A stretch of DNA of 58,235 nt from Streptomyces altiplanensis. Its GTDB lineage: Bacteria > Actinomycetota > Actinomycetes > Streptomycetales > Streptomycetaceae. Numbering within the stretch: the first letter of the stretch is position 1; each line of letters begins with the position of its first letter. The notes beneath the pieces were generated by a model that saw nothing but the letters and a program-made list of their open reading frames with translations, ran no database searches and was not told the origin of the DNA. The stretch is from the NCBI GenBank assembly GCA_003719395.1, contig RHMC01000027.1:1-58235 (forward strand), given 5' to 3'. Below, piece after piece: positions 27,101 to 34,956 of the stretch. The translations under genes were made by a program, and so were the position numbers.

Positions 27101-27914
27101 GGCAGCCGCGGCCGTCTCGGGGGTCTGGAACATCGGCTCGGTGAAGACCGGCGCCTGGAACACGGCGACAGCGGGACGCGACACCCGGCGGCGCGAACGC
27201 GACGGCTCCTCGGCCTCGGCCTCGGGCTTCGGCGCGGCGGCCTCGGCGGCAGCGGCCTCGTCGGCGGCCTTGCGGCCACCGCCGACGACGCGGCGTGCGC
27301 CCACGCGGCGCCTCTTCGGCCTCGGCCGCCACGGGCTCCGCCGGGGCGGGCTCCTCGGCGGGGGCCTCTTCGGTCTTCGGCTCGGTCTTCGGTCACGCGG
27401 CGGGCGCGGTCGCCTTACGGGTCGCCCGACGACGGCCACGCCCACGCGGCGCCTCGTCGGCGGCCTCGTCGGCGGCAGGAACGGCAGCGGCGGCAGCTTC
27501 GGGAGCCGCAGGCGCCTCCACAACGGCCTCGGGCACCTCGGCCTCGACCGGGGGCCTCCGCCTCGGCGGGCTTCGGCGCGCCGGCGGGCGCGGTCGCCTT
27601 ACGGGTGGCCCGGCGGCGCGTACGGGCCGGCGGAGCCGCTCGGCGATCTCCGCCGCGGGCTGTACGGGCTCTGTGTTCTCTGCGGGCTCGCTCACGGCGC
27701 CCTCTCCGGCCGGTATGGCCGGAGCCGCGGCCTCTACGGTTTCGGCGGTCACCACGGCCTTCGCGCCCCCGGCCGGAGGACCGGCAGGGCGCGAGGCCGC
27801 GCGGCGGCGGCGGCGCGGCGGCAGCGTGTCGCTGGGCGAGTGGTTGTTGTCGGTCTCCCCGGTGGTACGCGCGGTACCTGCCGAGGGCTCGGTGGAATCG
27901 TTCGGCTCGAGCAT
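24139..27914 (-). CDS. rne: Ribonuclease E/G, Streptomyces type, with about seven apparent frameshifts
   Basis: About 1,260 residues, from ATG 27914 (ACGGGAGAA upstream) to TGA 24139. The catalytic core (about 24.95-26.5 kb) is intact in one frame: S1-like domain (YVGNVYLGKVQNVLPSMEAA), DVNTGKF, the metal-site segment GGIVVIDFIDM and the zinc-link CVHCNGRG. The core is flanked on both sides by low-complexity arms rich in Ala, Pro, Glu and Arg, as in the Streptomyces enzyme whose arms flank the core. The arms carry repeats of an RRRATRKATAPAGAPK module, and the C terminus is AAKKT/PAKK repeats. Apparent shifts near 27630, 27553, 27396, 27298, 27100, 27043 and 24505 all fall in the arms. It initiates mRNA decay and processes rRNA. 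Confidence 0.93.
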
Positions 27915-28144
27915 GCGGGCGGTTCTCCCGTCACGCTCCCGGGCGCCGCGCCTGATTCCGGTCCGGTCCGGTCCGCGCGATGAGCGCGGTACCGCCGTCC
28001 GGGGCGCGGGCGCCGCACGGGAGCTGTTGTCTAGCTCGCCGGTTCCGTACGCGGTATGCGTACGGCCTGGCGAAAGTCTTCTGGTCAGTGCGCGGCCCGA
28101 CCCAGGTGGCTCCCGAGTCCCAGGGCTGCGCTGCAACGACCGCC

Positions 28145-28927
28145 CTACGCGGAACCTGCACCTTCCGGCGCCGTCGCGGCGGTCAGTCCGGCGGCCTTGG
28201 GTGGGGCGGCCGTGACTGCCTCGCGGTCGGGCGCGAGCGGGTCGGTCACCGTGCCGGACTCCTCGTCGAAGAGCCCCTGCGCCAGCCTGGTCACCGCTGC
28301 GGGGACCGGCGGCGCCAGGTCGGCCACAGCTCGGAGACCGGACAGGACGTCGTCGGGTCGTACGGCGGGTGTCGCATGCCGAACAACCAGCCGCAGTATC
28401 GCACAGGGCCCGACCCCCGGCCTATCGGACGGCGGACGGACCGCCTGCAGATCCACGACGGCGCTCCGGGCGTCGAAGGACCGCATGCCGTTCTTGGTAC
28501 GGCGCTGCACCTCGACGCTCTCGGCCGCGAGGAAGGCCCCGACGGCCTTCTCCGCGTCTTCGGGAGCGACACCGTCGAGGCGCATCTCCCAGACGGAGGC
28601 CTGGAGCCGGTCGGCGAGACCCGACGTACGCGCCTCGACCGCGTCCGTGATGTCGAGCCCGTCCGGCAGCGACTCGTCGAGCAGCTCGCGCAGCTCGTCC
28701 GCGTCGCGCGCGGCGGTCAGTGCGATCTCCAGGTACTCGGCCTCGCTGCCCGTGCCGGTGGGTGCGGCATTGGCGTACGAGACCTTCGGGTGCGGGGTGA
28801 AGCCGGCCGAGTACGCCATGGGTACGTCGGCGCGGCGCAGCGCCCGCTCGAAAGCGCGCTGGAAGTCACGGTGGCTGGTGAACCGGAGGCGGCCGCGCTT
28901 GGTGTAGCGCAGTCGGATGCGCTGCAC
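28145..28927 (-). CDS. DUF2344 / TIGR03936-type protein, partner of the radical SAM protein
   Basis: 260 residues beginning MQRIRLRYTKRGRLRFTSHRD and including FTPHPKVSYANA, the hallmarks of the DUF2344 family. Members are usually encoded beside, or fused to, a TIGR03960 B12-binding radical SAM protein. Here that partner is at 36003-37928, about 7 kb away, because the integrative element and two other genes lie between. Biochemical function is unknown; an RNA-modification role is sometimes suggested from context. No frameshift. Confidence 0.88.
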   Translation of the reverse strand: MQRIRLRYTKRGRLRFTSHRDFQRAFERALRRADVPMAYSAGFTPHPKVSYANAAPTGTGSEAEYLEIALTAARDADELRELLDESLPDGLDITDAVEARTSGLADRLQASVWEMRLDGVAPEDAEKAVGAFLAAESVEVQRRTKNGMRSFDARSAVVDLQAVRPPSDRPGVGPCAILRLVVRHATPAVRPDDVLSGLRAVADLAPPVPAAVTRLAQGLFDEESGTVTDPLAPDREAVTAAPPKAAGLTAATAPEGAGSA

Positions 28928-29056
28928 CGCCGGTGCGGGCGGCGGGCCTTCGGGCTGTCGCTTGCCCAGTGGTTCTTCTCCTCGTGCGGGGCGGCGCGCT
29001 GTCCGCGCGCCACCCTCCGGCGTGGGGGTCCGTCCCCTCGCGTCCCGGCGGCCGGC

Positions 29057-30244
29057 TCACCCCTGCTTGGCCGGGTTTCCGCCAAGCAGGGAGGTCTCGG
29101 ACGCGGGTGCCGCGCTGGGGGCAGTCGTCTTACTACCCAGAGTACGCGCAGGAGCCCGCACCGGTTCCACGGCCTCGGCCGGGCGCTCGGCCGGCCAGGT
29201 GTCCGCGGCCCCCCGACGAGCGCGCGCCACCGCGTCGCGCCGCGCCTGGCGCACCGTCTCCCGCGCGCTCCGCAGCGCGCCGCGCGCCGCCCGGCCCGCT
29301 TCGACGGCCGCCCGCCTCACCGGCGCCCAGAGGGTGTCGCGCACCCAGTGCCCCACCGGCGTACACACGCTGAGCCACACCCAGCGCACCGGCCGCCCCA
29401 CCAGGTTCCACCCGAGCCACTTCAGCGCGCGTCCCACCGCCCGGGAGATGTACCCGGCGATGCGCCAGGCGTGCCCGAACGCGGCAGCGATCTCGCGCCC
29501 GACGGGGACCAACACCGCGCGCCACAGCCACGCGACGGGCGCGACCAGGACGGTCATGACGCACCAGACCACCCCGCGCCAGAGGCCGGCGGCCAGCCAC
29601 GCGATGCCCCGGCCCAGCGGCGCGAGAACGTACCCCCACAGCGCCACCCACGGCCACACGAACAGCGCCTTGCCCAGCCAGCCGAGCCCGCGCCCCACCG
29701 GCGTCAGGACGTACGTGTACAGCCACACCAGCGGCACCACGACGAGCGTCCGGACCACCCATGCCACCGCCGCGCCCACGGCGAGCGCGACAGCAGCGAG
29801 CGCATGTCCCGCCGTGCGCCCGAGCCAGGCCAGTCCGCGCCCGGCCGGGGCCAGCACCCGGCGGTACAGCCACACCGCCGGCACGACGATCCCGTACCGG
29901 ACGACGGGCACCACGACGTACTTCCACAGCAGCACCCACGGCATGATCAGCACGGCGTGGGCGACGTACCCGAGCGCCTTCGCGACGGGGACGAGGACGT
30001 TCTCGTACAGCCACACCAGCGGTGTCACGACCAGCAGCCGGAAGACCGCGGCGAGCGCGCGGCCGACCACCTTCCCGCAGACGGCGAGCAGGTCCCACAC
30101 CATCCGCACCGGGACGACCAGGACCAGCACGACGATGCGCACCGGGATCCTGATGACGGCAGTCAGGCAGCCCTCCCCCTGCGGTGCCTCGCGCCGGGGC
30201 GCGGGCGGCTGAGAGTGCGGCTGCTTCTCGAAGTCCATGCTCAT
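29057..30244 (-). CDS. Trp-rich membrane-associated protein made of about seven degenerate 30-residue repeats
   Basis: 395 residues. After a short polar N terminus come about 260 residues of amphipathic or hydrophobic repeats with the pattern P-x-V-W-L-Y/W-x-x-V-L-x-P-x-G-R-x, for example VWLYRRVLAPAGRGLAWLG, VWLYTYVLTPVGRGLGWLG and VALWGYVLAPLGRGIAWL. Trp recurs several times per repeat. An Arg/Ala-rich tail (MARATAR-like runs) ends in an unstructured segment. It resembles no transporter I know. Repeated W-L-Y and P-x-G-R units suggest re-entrant or surface-lying helices. Neighbours are the DUF2344 gene and a GNAT relic. Function is unknown. Confidence 0.7.
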   Translation of the reverse strand: MSMDFEKQPHSQPPAPRREAPQGEGCLTAVIRIPVRIVVLVLVVPVRMVWDLLAVCGKVVGRALAAVFRLLVVTPLVWLYENVLVPVAKALGYVAHAVLIMPWVLLWKYVVVPVVRYGIVVPAVWLYRRVLAPAGRGLAWLGRTAGHALAAVALAVGAAVAWVVRTLVVVPLVWLYTYVLTPVGRGLGWLGKALFVWPWVALWGYVLAPLGRGIAWLAAGLWRGVVWCVMTVLVAPVAWLWRAVLVPVGREIAAAFGHAWRIAGYISRAVGRALKWLGWNLVGRPVRWVWLSVCTPVGHWVRDTLWAPVRRAAVEAGRAARGALRSARETVRQARRDAVARARRGAADTWPAERPAEAVEPVRAPARTLGSKTTAPSAAPASETSLLGGNPAKQG

Positions 30245-30253
30245 GAGGACGCG

Positions 30254-30573
30254 TCAGCCCGTCGTCCGGATCCAGGAACGGAGCTTTCCTTCGCGGACGT
30301 ACGGCAGACAGCCGCGCGGCTTCGCGGCGGCACGCCCCTGCCGGCGGGTGCCGGGCCGTGCGCCGTAGCCGATGTGCCCGCCCGTTTCCCGTAGTCGGGG
30401 CGCGAGGCGGTGACGTACCGGGCGGAACCCTTCGGGCGTGTGCCAGGTCTCGCCGTACACGGCGGGCTCGCGGGCGAGGGTGGCACCGGCGTACTCGCCC
30501 TCGGCCGGATTTCCTCCATCGCCGCGAGGAAGGAGACGCGAAAGCGGACGTCAGAGGCTATGAGCTGCGGCAT
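30254..30573 (-). pseudogene. GNAT acetyltransferase relic
   Basis: The N terminus MPQLIASDVRFRVSFLAAMEEIR is the usual start of a Streptomyces GNAT family. After a one-base shift near 30507 (a G run) the reading continues EGEYAGATLAREPAVYGETWHTPEGF and then RHRLAPRLRETGGHIGYGARPGTRRQG. Relative to the family about 40 residues between the two blocks are missing, and the acetyl-CoA-binding C-terminal part is replaced by unrelated sequence. The internal deletion and truncation mean that this is a decayed gene, not only a sequencing slip. It lies next to the left end of the integrative element. Confidence 0.7.
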
Positions 30574-30600
30574 CGCACCATTGTGCCTGTGCCGGTACGC

Positions 30601-30640
30601 GTGAGGGCCCGGCCGGGGACTCTCCCGGCCGGGCCCTCAC
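30601..30640 (-). terminator. Native terminator of the radical SAM gene, now displaced
   Basis: Perfect 17-bp stem gtgagggcccggccggg / cccggccgggccctcac with a GACTCT loop, 28 bp past the native stop codon relic at 30669. The gene it served now ends at 36003, on the far side of the integrated element. Confidence 0.85.
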
Positions 30641-30668
30641 GGCGGCGCAGCTCTTACTCGTACTCGTC

Positions 30669-30740
30669 CTACTTGACGACCGTCAGCGGCAGGAGCTTCT
30701 TGCCCGTCGGGCCGATCTGGATCTGCGTGTCCATCTGAGG
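30669..30740 (-). pseudogene. Native 3' end of the radical SAM gene left behind by integration
   Basis: The minus strand reads QMDT-QIQIGPTGKKLLPLTVVK and stop. It matches the present end of the radical SAM gene at 36003-36074 (QMDT-AIQIGPTGKKLLPLTVKK). Outside the shared 15-bp repeat the two 57-nt ends agree at 44 positions. This is the host half of the attachment site. Confidence 0.88.
30726..30740. repeat. Left attachment repeat (attL core)
   Basis: cgtgtccatctgagg, identical to 36060-36074. The flanking base differs at each side (g/c on the left, c/a on the right), which limits the identity to 15 bp. The serine-integrase crossover should fall within it. Confidence 0.85.
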
Positions 30741-30784
30741 CCATAGAGAGACAGCTCAACATATAGCCTGTACGCTCCGCGAGC

Positions 30785-32422
30785 ATGAAGACGTACGACA
30801 TCGAGAGCGAGTGGACCGCCTCGGACCTGGCCCTCCTGGAGGACCTGAAGCGGGCGGAGGCCCTGCTCCCCGAGGACGCCCCGCGCGCGCTCCTCTCCGT
30901 CCGCCTGTCCGTACTTACGGAAGACACCACGTCACCGGTACGACAAGAACTCGACCTACGTCTCCTGGCCAGAGAGAAGGGGTGTCGCGTCGTCGGCGTC
31001 GCCTCCGACCTCAACGTCTCGGCGACGAAGGTTCCGCCGTGGAAGCGGAAGGAACTCGGAGAGTGGCTCAACAACCGGGCCCCGGAGTTCGATGGTCTGC
31101 TCTTCTGGAAGCTCGACCGCTTCATCCGTCGCATGACGGACCTGTCCACGATGATCGAGTGGTGCGAGCGGTACGGGAAGAACCTCGTGTCGAAGAACGA
31201 CGCGATCGACCTCAGCACGACCGTGGGCCGGATCATGGTCACGCTCATCGGCGGCATCGCGGAGATCGAGGCGGCGAACACGTCGACCCGCGTGACGTCG
31301 TTGTGGGACTACGCACGCACTCAGGACTCATGGCTCGTCGGCAAGCCGACCTACGGCTACGTCACGACGAAGGCGGACGGCAAGCCGGCACTCGCCATCG
31401 AGCCGAGCGCACACAAGGCACTGCACTGGGCCCGGCGCATGGCACTCCGGGGCGTCTCCGCCCGGCGCATGGCCCTCTGTCTCGTCCGCTCCGGCCTCAT
31501 GTCGGCAGGACTCACCACGTCGACTCTCCTCCGCCGCCTTCGTAACCCCGCACTCATGGGGTATCGGGTCGAGGAGAACAAGCAGGGCGGGAAGCGACGG
31601 AGCAGACTCGTCCTCGGCAACGACGGGAAGCCGATACGAGTCGGCCCTCCGATTTTCACCGAGAAGGAGTTCGAGACCCTTCAAGCGGCACTCGACCGCC
31701 GGGGCAAGAACCAGCCCACCCGGCAGACGGGCGGAGCGACACAGTTCCTAGGAGTCCTGATCTGCGTCGACTGCTCGACCAACATGACCGTGCAGAAGAA
31801 CATGAGCAACGGCCGGAGCTACACCTACCTGCGCTGCGGCAAGTGCAAGGGTGGCGGCCTCGGGGCACCCAACCCGCAGGACGTGTACGACGTCCTCGTG
31901 GGCGACGTGCTCCGCATCCTCGGTGACTTCCCCGTCCAGGTCCGGGAGTACGCGAAGGGAGCCGAGGCACGCGCCGAAGTGAAGCGGCTCGAAGATGCCA
32001 TCTCCTACTACATGGCGGAGCTCGAACCAGAGGGCCGCTTCTCGAAGACACGGTTCACTCGCGAGCGAGCGGAGAAGACGCTCGACAAGCTCACGGAAGA
32101 GCTGACCGCCATCGATCCCGAGACCACGCAAGACCGTTGGGTCCTCGTGCACAACGGCAAGACCTTCCGGGAGATGTGGGAAGCGGGCGGCATGGAAGCC
32201 ATGGCCGAGGACCTTCGCCGCGTGGGCGTCACGTGCGAGGTGACCCGCACGAAGGTCAAGGGGGTGCGCGCCCCGTCCGTACACCTGCGGCTCAAGATCC
32301 CGCGCGACGTACGCGAACGCCTGGTCATCAAGGGCGACGACTTCGCCGCAAGGCGAGGCTGGCCGGACCAGGCTGTGCAGGGACCTGAAAGCGGACTGTC
32401 GACTTCTCAAGCAGACAGATGA
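30785..32422 (+). CDS. int: Large serine integrase
   Basis: 545 residues as read. The N-terminal catalytic domain carries VRLSVLTEDTTSPVRQ, with the nucleophile Ser42 in the R-x-S context, then LLFWKLDRFIRR and an I-E-A-A-N helix. A recombinase domain (GKPTYGYVT, RRLRNPALMGYR) follows, then a zinc ribbon with paired CxxC motifs (CVDC and CGKC) around residues 328-356 and a coiled-coil-like stretch near 395-430. This is the phiC31-type layout that joins attP and attB without host factors. The last 20 residues look unlike the family, whose members often end near ERLVIKGDDFA. A one-base shift near 32345 would give an alternative end RKARLAGPGCAGT. It starts 45 bp inside attL. Confidence 0.92.
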   Translation: MKTYDIESEWTASDLALLEDLKRAEALLPEDAPRALLSVRLSVLTEDTTSPVRQELDLRLLAREKGCRVVGVASDLNVSATKVPPWKRKELGEWLNNRAPEFDGLLFWKLDRFIRRMTDLSTMIEWCERYGKNLVSKNDAIDLSTTVGRIMVTLIGGIAEIEAANTSTRVTSLWDYARTQDSWLVGKPTYGYVTTKADGKPALAIEPSAHKALHWARRMALRGVSARRMALCLVRSGLMSAGLTTSTLLRRLRNPALMGYRVEENKQGGKRRSRLVLGNDGKPIRVGPPIFTEKEFETLQAALDRRGKNQPTRQTGGATQFLGVLICVDCSTNMTVQKNMSNGRSYTYLRCGKCKGGGLGAPNPQDVYDVLVGDVLRILGDFPVQVREYAKGAEARAEVKRLEDAISYYMAELEPEGRFSKTRFTRERAEKTLDKLTEELTAIDPETTQDRWVLVHNGKTFREMWEAGGMEAMAEDLRRVGVTCEVTRTKVKGVRAPSVHLRLKIPRDVRERLVIKGDDFAARRGWPDQAVQGPESGLSTSQADR

Positions 32423-32570
32423 ACGCTTCAGCGAGAGGGTCTTGGACCCCCTCATGGAGAGCATGGGCATCACGGCAGAGGCCGTTGAAGCCCAGTATGC
32501 GCAGGAACGCCGAGAGGCGATGGCGCGCTATGAGACCGAGGCGTTCACGGCCGGGGAGACACGGGCCTGA
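32375..32570 (+). CDS. Possible small gene overlapping the integrase end (about 64 aa, start disturbed)
   Basis: A frame ending at TGA 32568-32570 reads DLKADCRLLKQTDERF, then SERVLDPLMESMGITAEAVE and an Arg/Glu-rich helix. It has Streptomyces-like codon choice and a helical, charged composition. No ATG or GTG lies in frame upstream. A GTG at 32375 comes into frame if one G is removed from GGG at 32380-32382, giving VQDLKADCRLL. An internal ATG near 32452 would give only about 40 residues. It may be a small accessory protein such as a directionality factor, but nothing in it identifies that. Confidence 0.4.
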
Positions 32571-32668
32571 CGTGTGCGCCAGCGAACGATGACGTGCGAC
32601 TCCACTCCGGCCAACAATGCCATGGAGCACCAGCTCGCGATCGGCACAGCGGGTGACCGCTGAAGATC

Positions 32669-32790
32669 GTCTCAATAACCAAAGTTTGTGAGACGCGAGG
32701 CAGCGCGCCCCCACGAAGGACGCACCTCTGTTCAAAACCCGTCTCGAAACCCCTACCTCGGACTTGATTTTTTGAGACGAGTTCTGAGAC
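32669..32790. repeat. TGAGAC inverted/direct repeat array upstream of the resolvase (res-like or operator)
   Basis: Two inverted-repeat units: GTCTCA-N14-TGAGAC at 32669-32694, and CGTCTC-N28-GAGACG (CGTCTCGAAAC ... TTTTTTGAGACG) at 32740-32779. An extra direct TGAGAC lies at 32785-32790. The array ends 10 bp ahead of the resolvase ATG. This is how res subsites or an autoregulatory operator of a small serine recombinase would look. Confidence 0.6.
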
Positions 32791-32800
32791 AGTCCGCGCC

Positions 32801-33385
32801 ATGACGACGAACACCACCACCGGCCAGCTCATCGGTTACGCCCGCGTCTCCACCGACGACCAGGAAGCGCAGTTGCAGCGCGACGCACTGACGGGCGCGG
32901 GGTGCGCCCGCATCTTCGAGGACAAGGCCAGCGGGAAGAACACCGACCGGCCGCAGCTCACGGCCGTACTGGACTACGCCCGACCGGGCGACGTGCTGTG
33001 CGTGTGGAAGCTTGACCGGCTCGGCCGGTCGCTCATCGACCTTGTGTCCATCGTCGACGGCCTGCGTGAGCGCGGCATAGGTTTCCGCGTGCTCGACGGT
33101 GCGCTCTCCTCTGTCGACACCACGTCGGCCGACGGACGCCTGTTCTTCCAGATCATCGCGGCCATGGCGGAGTTCGAGCGGTCGCTCATCAAGGACCGCA
33201 CGCGGGCCGGACTGGAAGCGGCCAAGGCGCAGGGCCGCACCGGCGGCCGGCCGTCTGTGGTGGACGAGGACGTACTCACCGTGGCCCGCGCCAGGAAGGC
33301 CAGGGGCGAGAGCGTCAGTGCCATCGCCAAGGCCCTCGGAGTCTCCCGAGCCACGCTGTACCGACACCTGGGCGAGAGCACCTGA
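32801..33385 (+). CDS. Small serine recombinase (resolvase/invertase family)
   Basis: 194 residues. The catalytic Ser17 lies in GYARVSTDDQ. The domain continues with EDKASGKNTDRPQL, VWKLDRLGRSL and the long E-helix segment MAEFERSLIKDRTRAGL, and ends with a C-terminal helix-turn-helix (ISAIAKALGVSRATLYRHL type). It is a distinct class from the large integrase in the same element. It could resolve co-integrates or invert a segment; no invertible segment is obvious, but the TGAGAC array directly upstream is a candidate site. There is no clear Shine-Dalgarno. Confidence 0.93.
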   Translation: MTTNTTTGQLIGYARVSTDDQEAQLQRDALTGAGCARIFEDKASGKNTDRPQLTAVLDYARPGDVLCVWKLDRLGRSLIDLVSIVDGLRERGIGFRVLDGALSSVDTTSADGRLFFQIIAAMAEFERSLIKDRTRAGLEAAKAQGRTGGRPSVVDEDVLTVARARKARGESVSAIAKALGVSRATLYRHLGEST

Positions 33386-33406
33386 GACAGGCACACAGCA
33401 GTTTAG

Positions 33407-33437
33407 AACGGCCCTCGGCTCTACACCGGGGGCCGTT
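33407..33437. terminator. Terminator after the resolvase
   Basis: aacggccc / gggccgtt arms with further tcgg/ccg pairing, 21 bp past the resolvase stop. The region from here to 33585 holds no gene and is the convergence point with the minus-strand genes of the element. Confidence 0.65.
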
Positions 33438-33585
33438 GTCCTACATGGACGTACGACACTGTCCGACGGCTGCAACGATGCTGGCCCCTGCGACCCATGG
33501 GGGCAGTCGACAGGGGCCAGCACAGGGGCGTCGCTCACGCCGCGCCCCTTCCAGCGCACCTCTGGCCCGTGTTGCTCGCCGTCCT

Positions 33586-33828
33586 TCAGTGCGCCGGGGG
33601 ACCGTCTTGCTCAGCCCGCACCACCATGGCGAACGACGTGCAGATCCGGCGGAAGCCACGATGGTTGCTCAGGCCGGTGTGACTCATGCACTCGACGTCG
33701 ACCGCCGCACTGTCCGTCGACGGCTCCGCCTTCCACTTGCAGTGCAGGCACTCCGCCTCAAAGGTCACGTCCGTGTCCGGATGCTGCGTGATCCGGTGAG
33801 CCACGAACCGAAGGGTGGCACGCGCCAT
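33586..33828 (-). CDS. Small Cys/His protein, DUF7848-like
   Basis: 80 residues from ATG 33828, overlapping the stop of the upstream gene as ATGA. It contains ECLHCKW, a second Cys in VECMSHTGLSNH and then RGFRRICTSF. The C-x-x-C, central C/H and H-x-x-F-R pattern is common in small proteins of Streptomyces integrative elements and resembles what I recall as DUF7848. A zinc-binding fold is likely. No function is known. Confidence 0.7.
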   Translation of the reverse strand: MARATLRFVAHRITQHPDTDVTFEAECLHCKWKAEPSTDSAAVDVECMSHTGLSNHRGFRRICTSFAMVVRAEQDGPPAH

Positions 33829-34031
33829 CAGCGTCCCCCGTGCTGGCTCCGCAGGTGAGCCCGTAGGGCCACGTTCACATCCGAAGCCTTCGAGTAGTCG
33901 CCTACAGAGGTGGCGTTCGCTCTGCTCACCGCGAAGTCGAGGCACTCACGGCAACCCGACACGGGGTCCGGAGGTGCAGACGGAAGGGACAGGTGTACGG
34001 GTCCGGTCATGGTGGTCTGCTCGCTGCTCAT
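33828..34031 (-). CDS. Small protein with C-x2-C and H-x4-H
   Basis: 67 residues. The start ATG 34031 is chosen because ggagg lies 7 nt upstream. A GTG at 34064 would add 11 residues without a ribosome site. The core GCRECLDFAVSRA, DYSKASDVNVALRAHLRSQH matches a widespread group of short Streptomyces proteins next to XRE/DUF5753 regulators. The Cys and His residues could form a zinc finger. It is coupled by ATGA to the next gene. Confidence 0.7.
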   Translation of the reverse strand: MSSEQTTMTGPVHLSLPSAPPDPVSGCRECLDFAVSRANATSVGDYSKASDVNVALRAHLRSQHGGR

Positions 34032-34122
34032 CTCGTACGCCTCCCGTGCGTTCTCCGATGGCACGGGATCCTTGCCCGATGGCCGGGGCGATTCGAGGTT
34101 CAGTCGCGTACTGGACTAAAGA

Positions 34123-34956
34123 TCAGGACCGGAACGCCGTCGACCACTCGGCCAGCCGCTCCCGTGCGTCCTCGCCGAAGAGGGCGTGCTCGTCGTAACC
34201 GGCGAATTCGTCGAGGTACATCCGGACGTCTCTCGGGTCGCGGAACACCATCACCCCGGCCGTCGTCTCCACCGTGGCCAGCCGGTCGTCGTACACGGTG
34301 AAAGTGTTCAGCGGACACCCCGGCAGGCGCGTCTCGATCGGGAGCACGCCAAGACGCACGTTCGGCAGGTGGGTCAGCGAAGCCAGCCGGTCGAGCTGGA
34401 CGGCCATGGCATCCGGGGAGACGAACGGGGAGCGGGCCGCCTGCTCAGTGACGATGAAGGTGAACTTCTTCCGACGGTCGTACAGGACCTCCTGCCGCTC
34501 CAGTTTCCTCGCCACGGCCTTGCTGTGGTCTCCGGGGATGTGGGCGAGGCTGGCCCTGATGTACTCCGGGGTGGAGAGCAAGGCCGTGAGCATCGAGAGC
34601 AGGAAGAACCGGAACTCCGTCGAAGACGCTTCGAGCCCGGCCAGCTCAAGCTGCTTCTTGTCCAGGCCCTTCCGCCGCATCGACCGCGCGTCCTGCCACT
34701 CCGTAGCGGCGATGCGGGCCAGCGCGGACACCTCCGCGACCAGGGCCGGCGGGGCGTCCAAGGCCCTGAGGATGCGCTCTATGTCCACCAGGGACGGACG
34801 CACCTTGCCGCTCTCGATGCGGCTCACCTTGGACTGGGACATGGTGCAGCGCGCGGCAAGCCGGTCCCCGGAGAGACCGGCCTGCTTCCGCAGCTTGCGC
34901 AGTGTCGCGGCGAGTTCCTGGGAGGACTGGCCGAGCTGCTCGGGCTCGAACGTCAC
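34123..34956 (-). CDS. XRE-family regulator with DUF5753 ligand-type domain
   Basis: 277 residues from GTG 34956, overlapping the stop of the DUF6879-like gene as GTGA. The N-terminal helix-turn-helix (GLSGDRLAARCTMSQSKVSR, IESGKVRPSLVDIERIL) is followed by a roughly 180-residue DUF5753 domain with FLLSMLTALLSTPEYIRASL, VTEQAARSPFVSP and GVLPIETRLPG. This is the WhiJ-like layout, very numerous in Streptomyces and normally paired with a small partner protein. Likely a DNA-binding regulator of its own operon. The repeated TATGCG sites upstream of the operon (35715-35748) are candidate targets. Confidence 0.9.
   Translation of the reverse strand: MTFEPEQLGQSSQELAATLRKLRKQAGLSGDRLAARCTMSQSKVSRIESGKVRPSLVDIERILRALDAPPALVAEVSALARIAATEWQDARSMRRKGLDKKQLELAGLEASSTEFRFFLLSMLTALLSTPEYIRASLAHIPGDHSKAVARKLERQEVLYDRRKKFTFIVTEQAARSPFVSPDAMAVQLDRLASLTHLPNVRLGVLPIETRLPGCPLNTFTVYDDRLATVETTAGVMVFRDPRDVRMYLDEFAGYDEHALFGEDARERLAEWSTAFRS

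Noticed and set aside
32669..32790. TGAGAC repeats considered as a CRISPR array
   Set aside because: Units are too short, spacings irregular and orientation mixed; they fit recombinase or operator sites.
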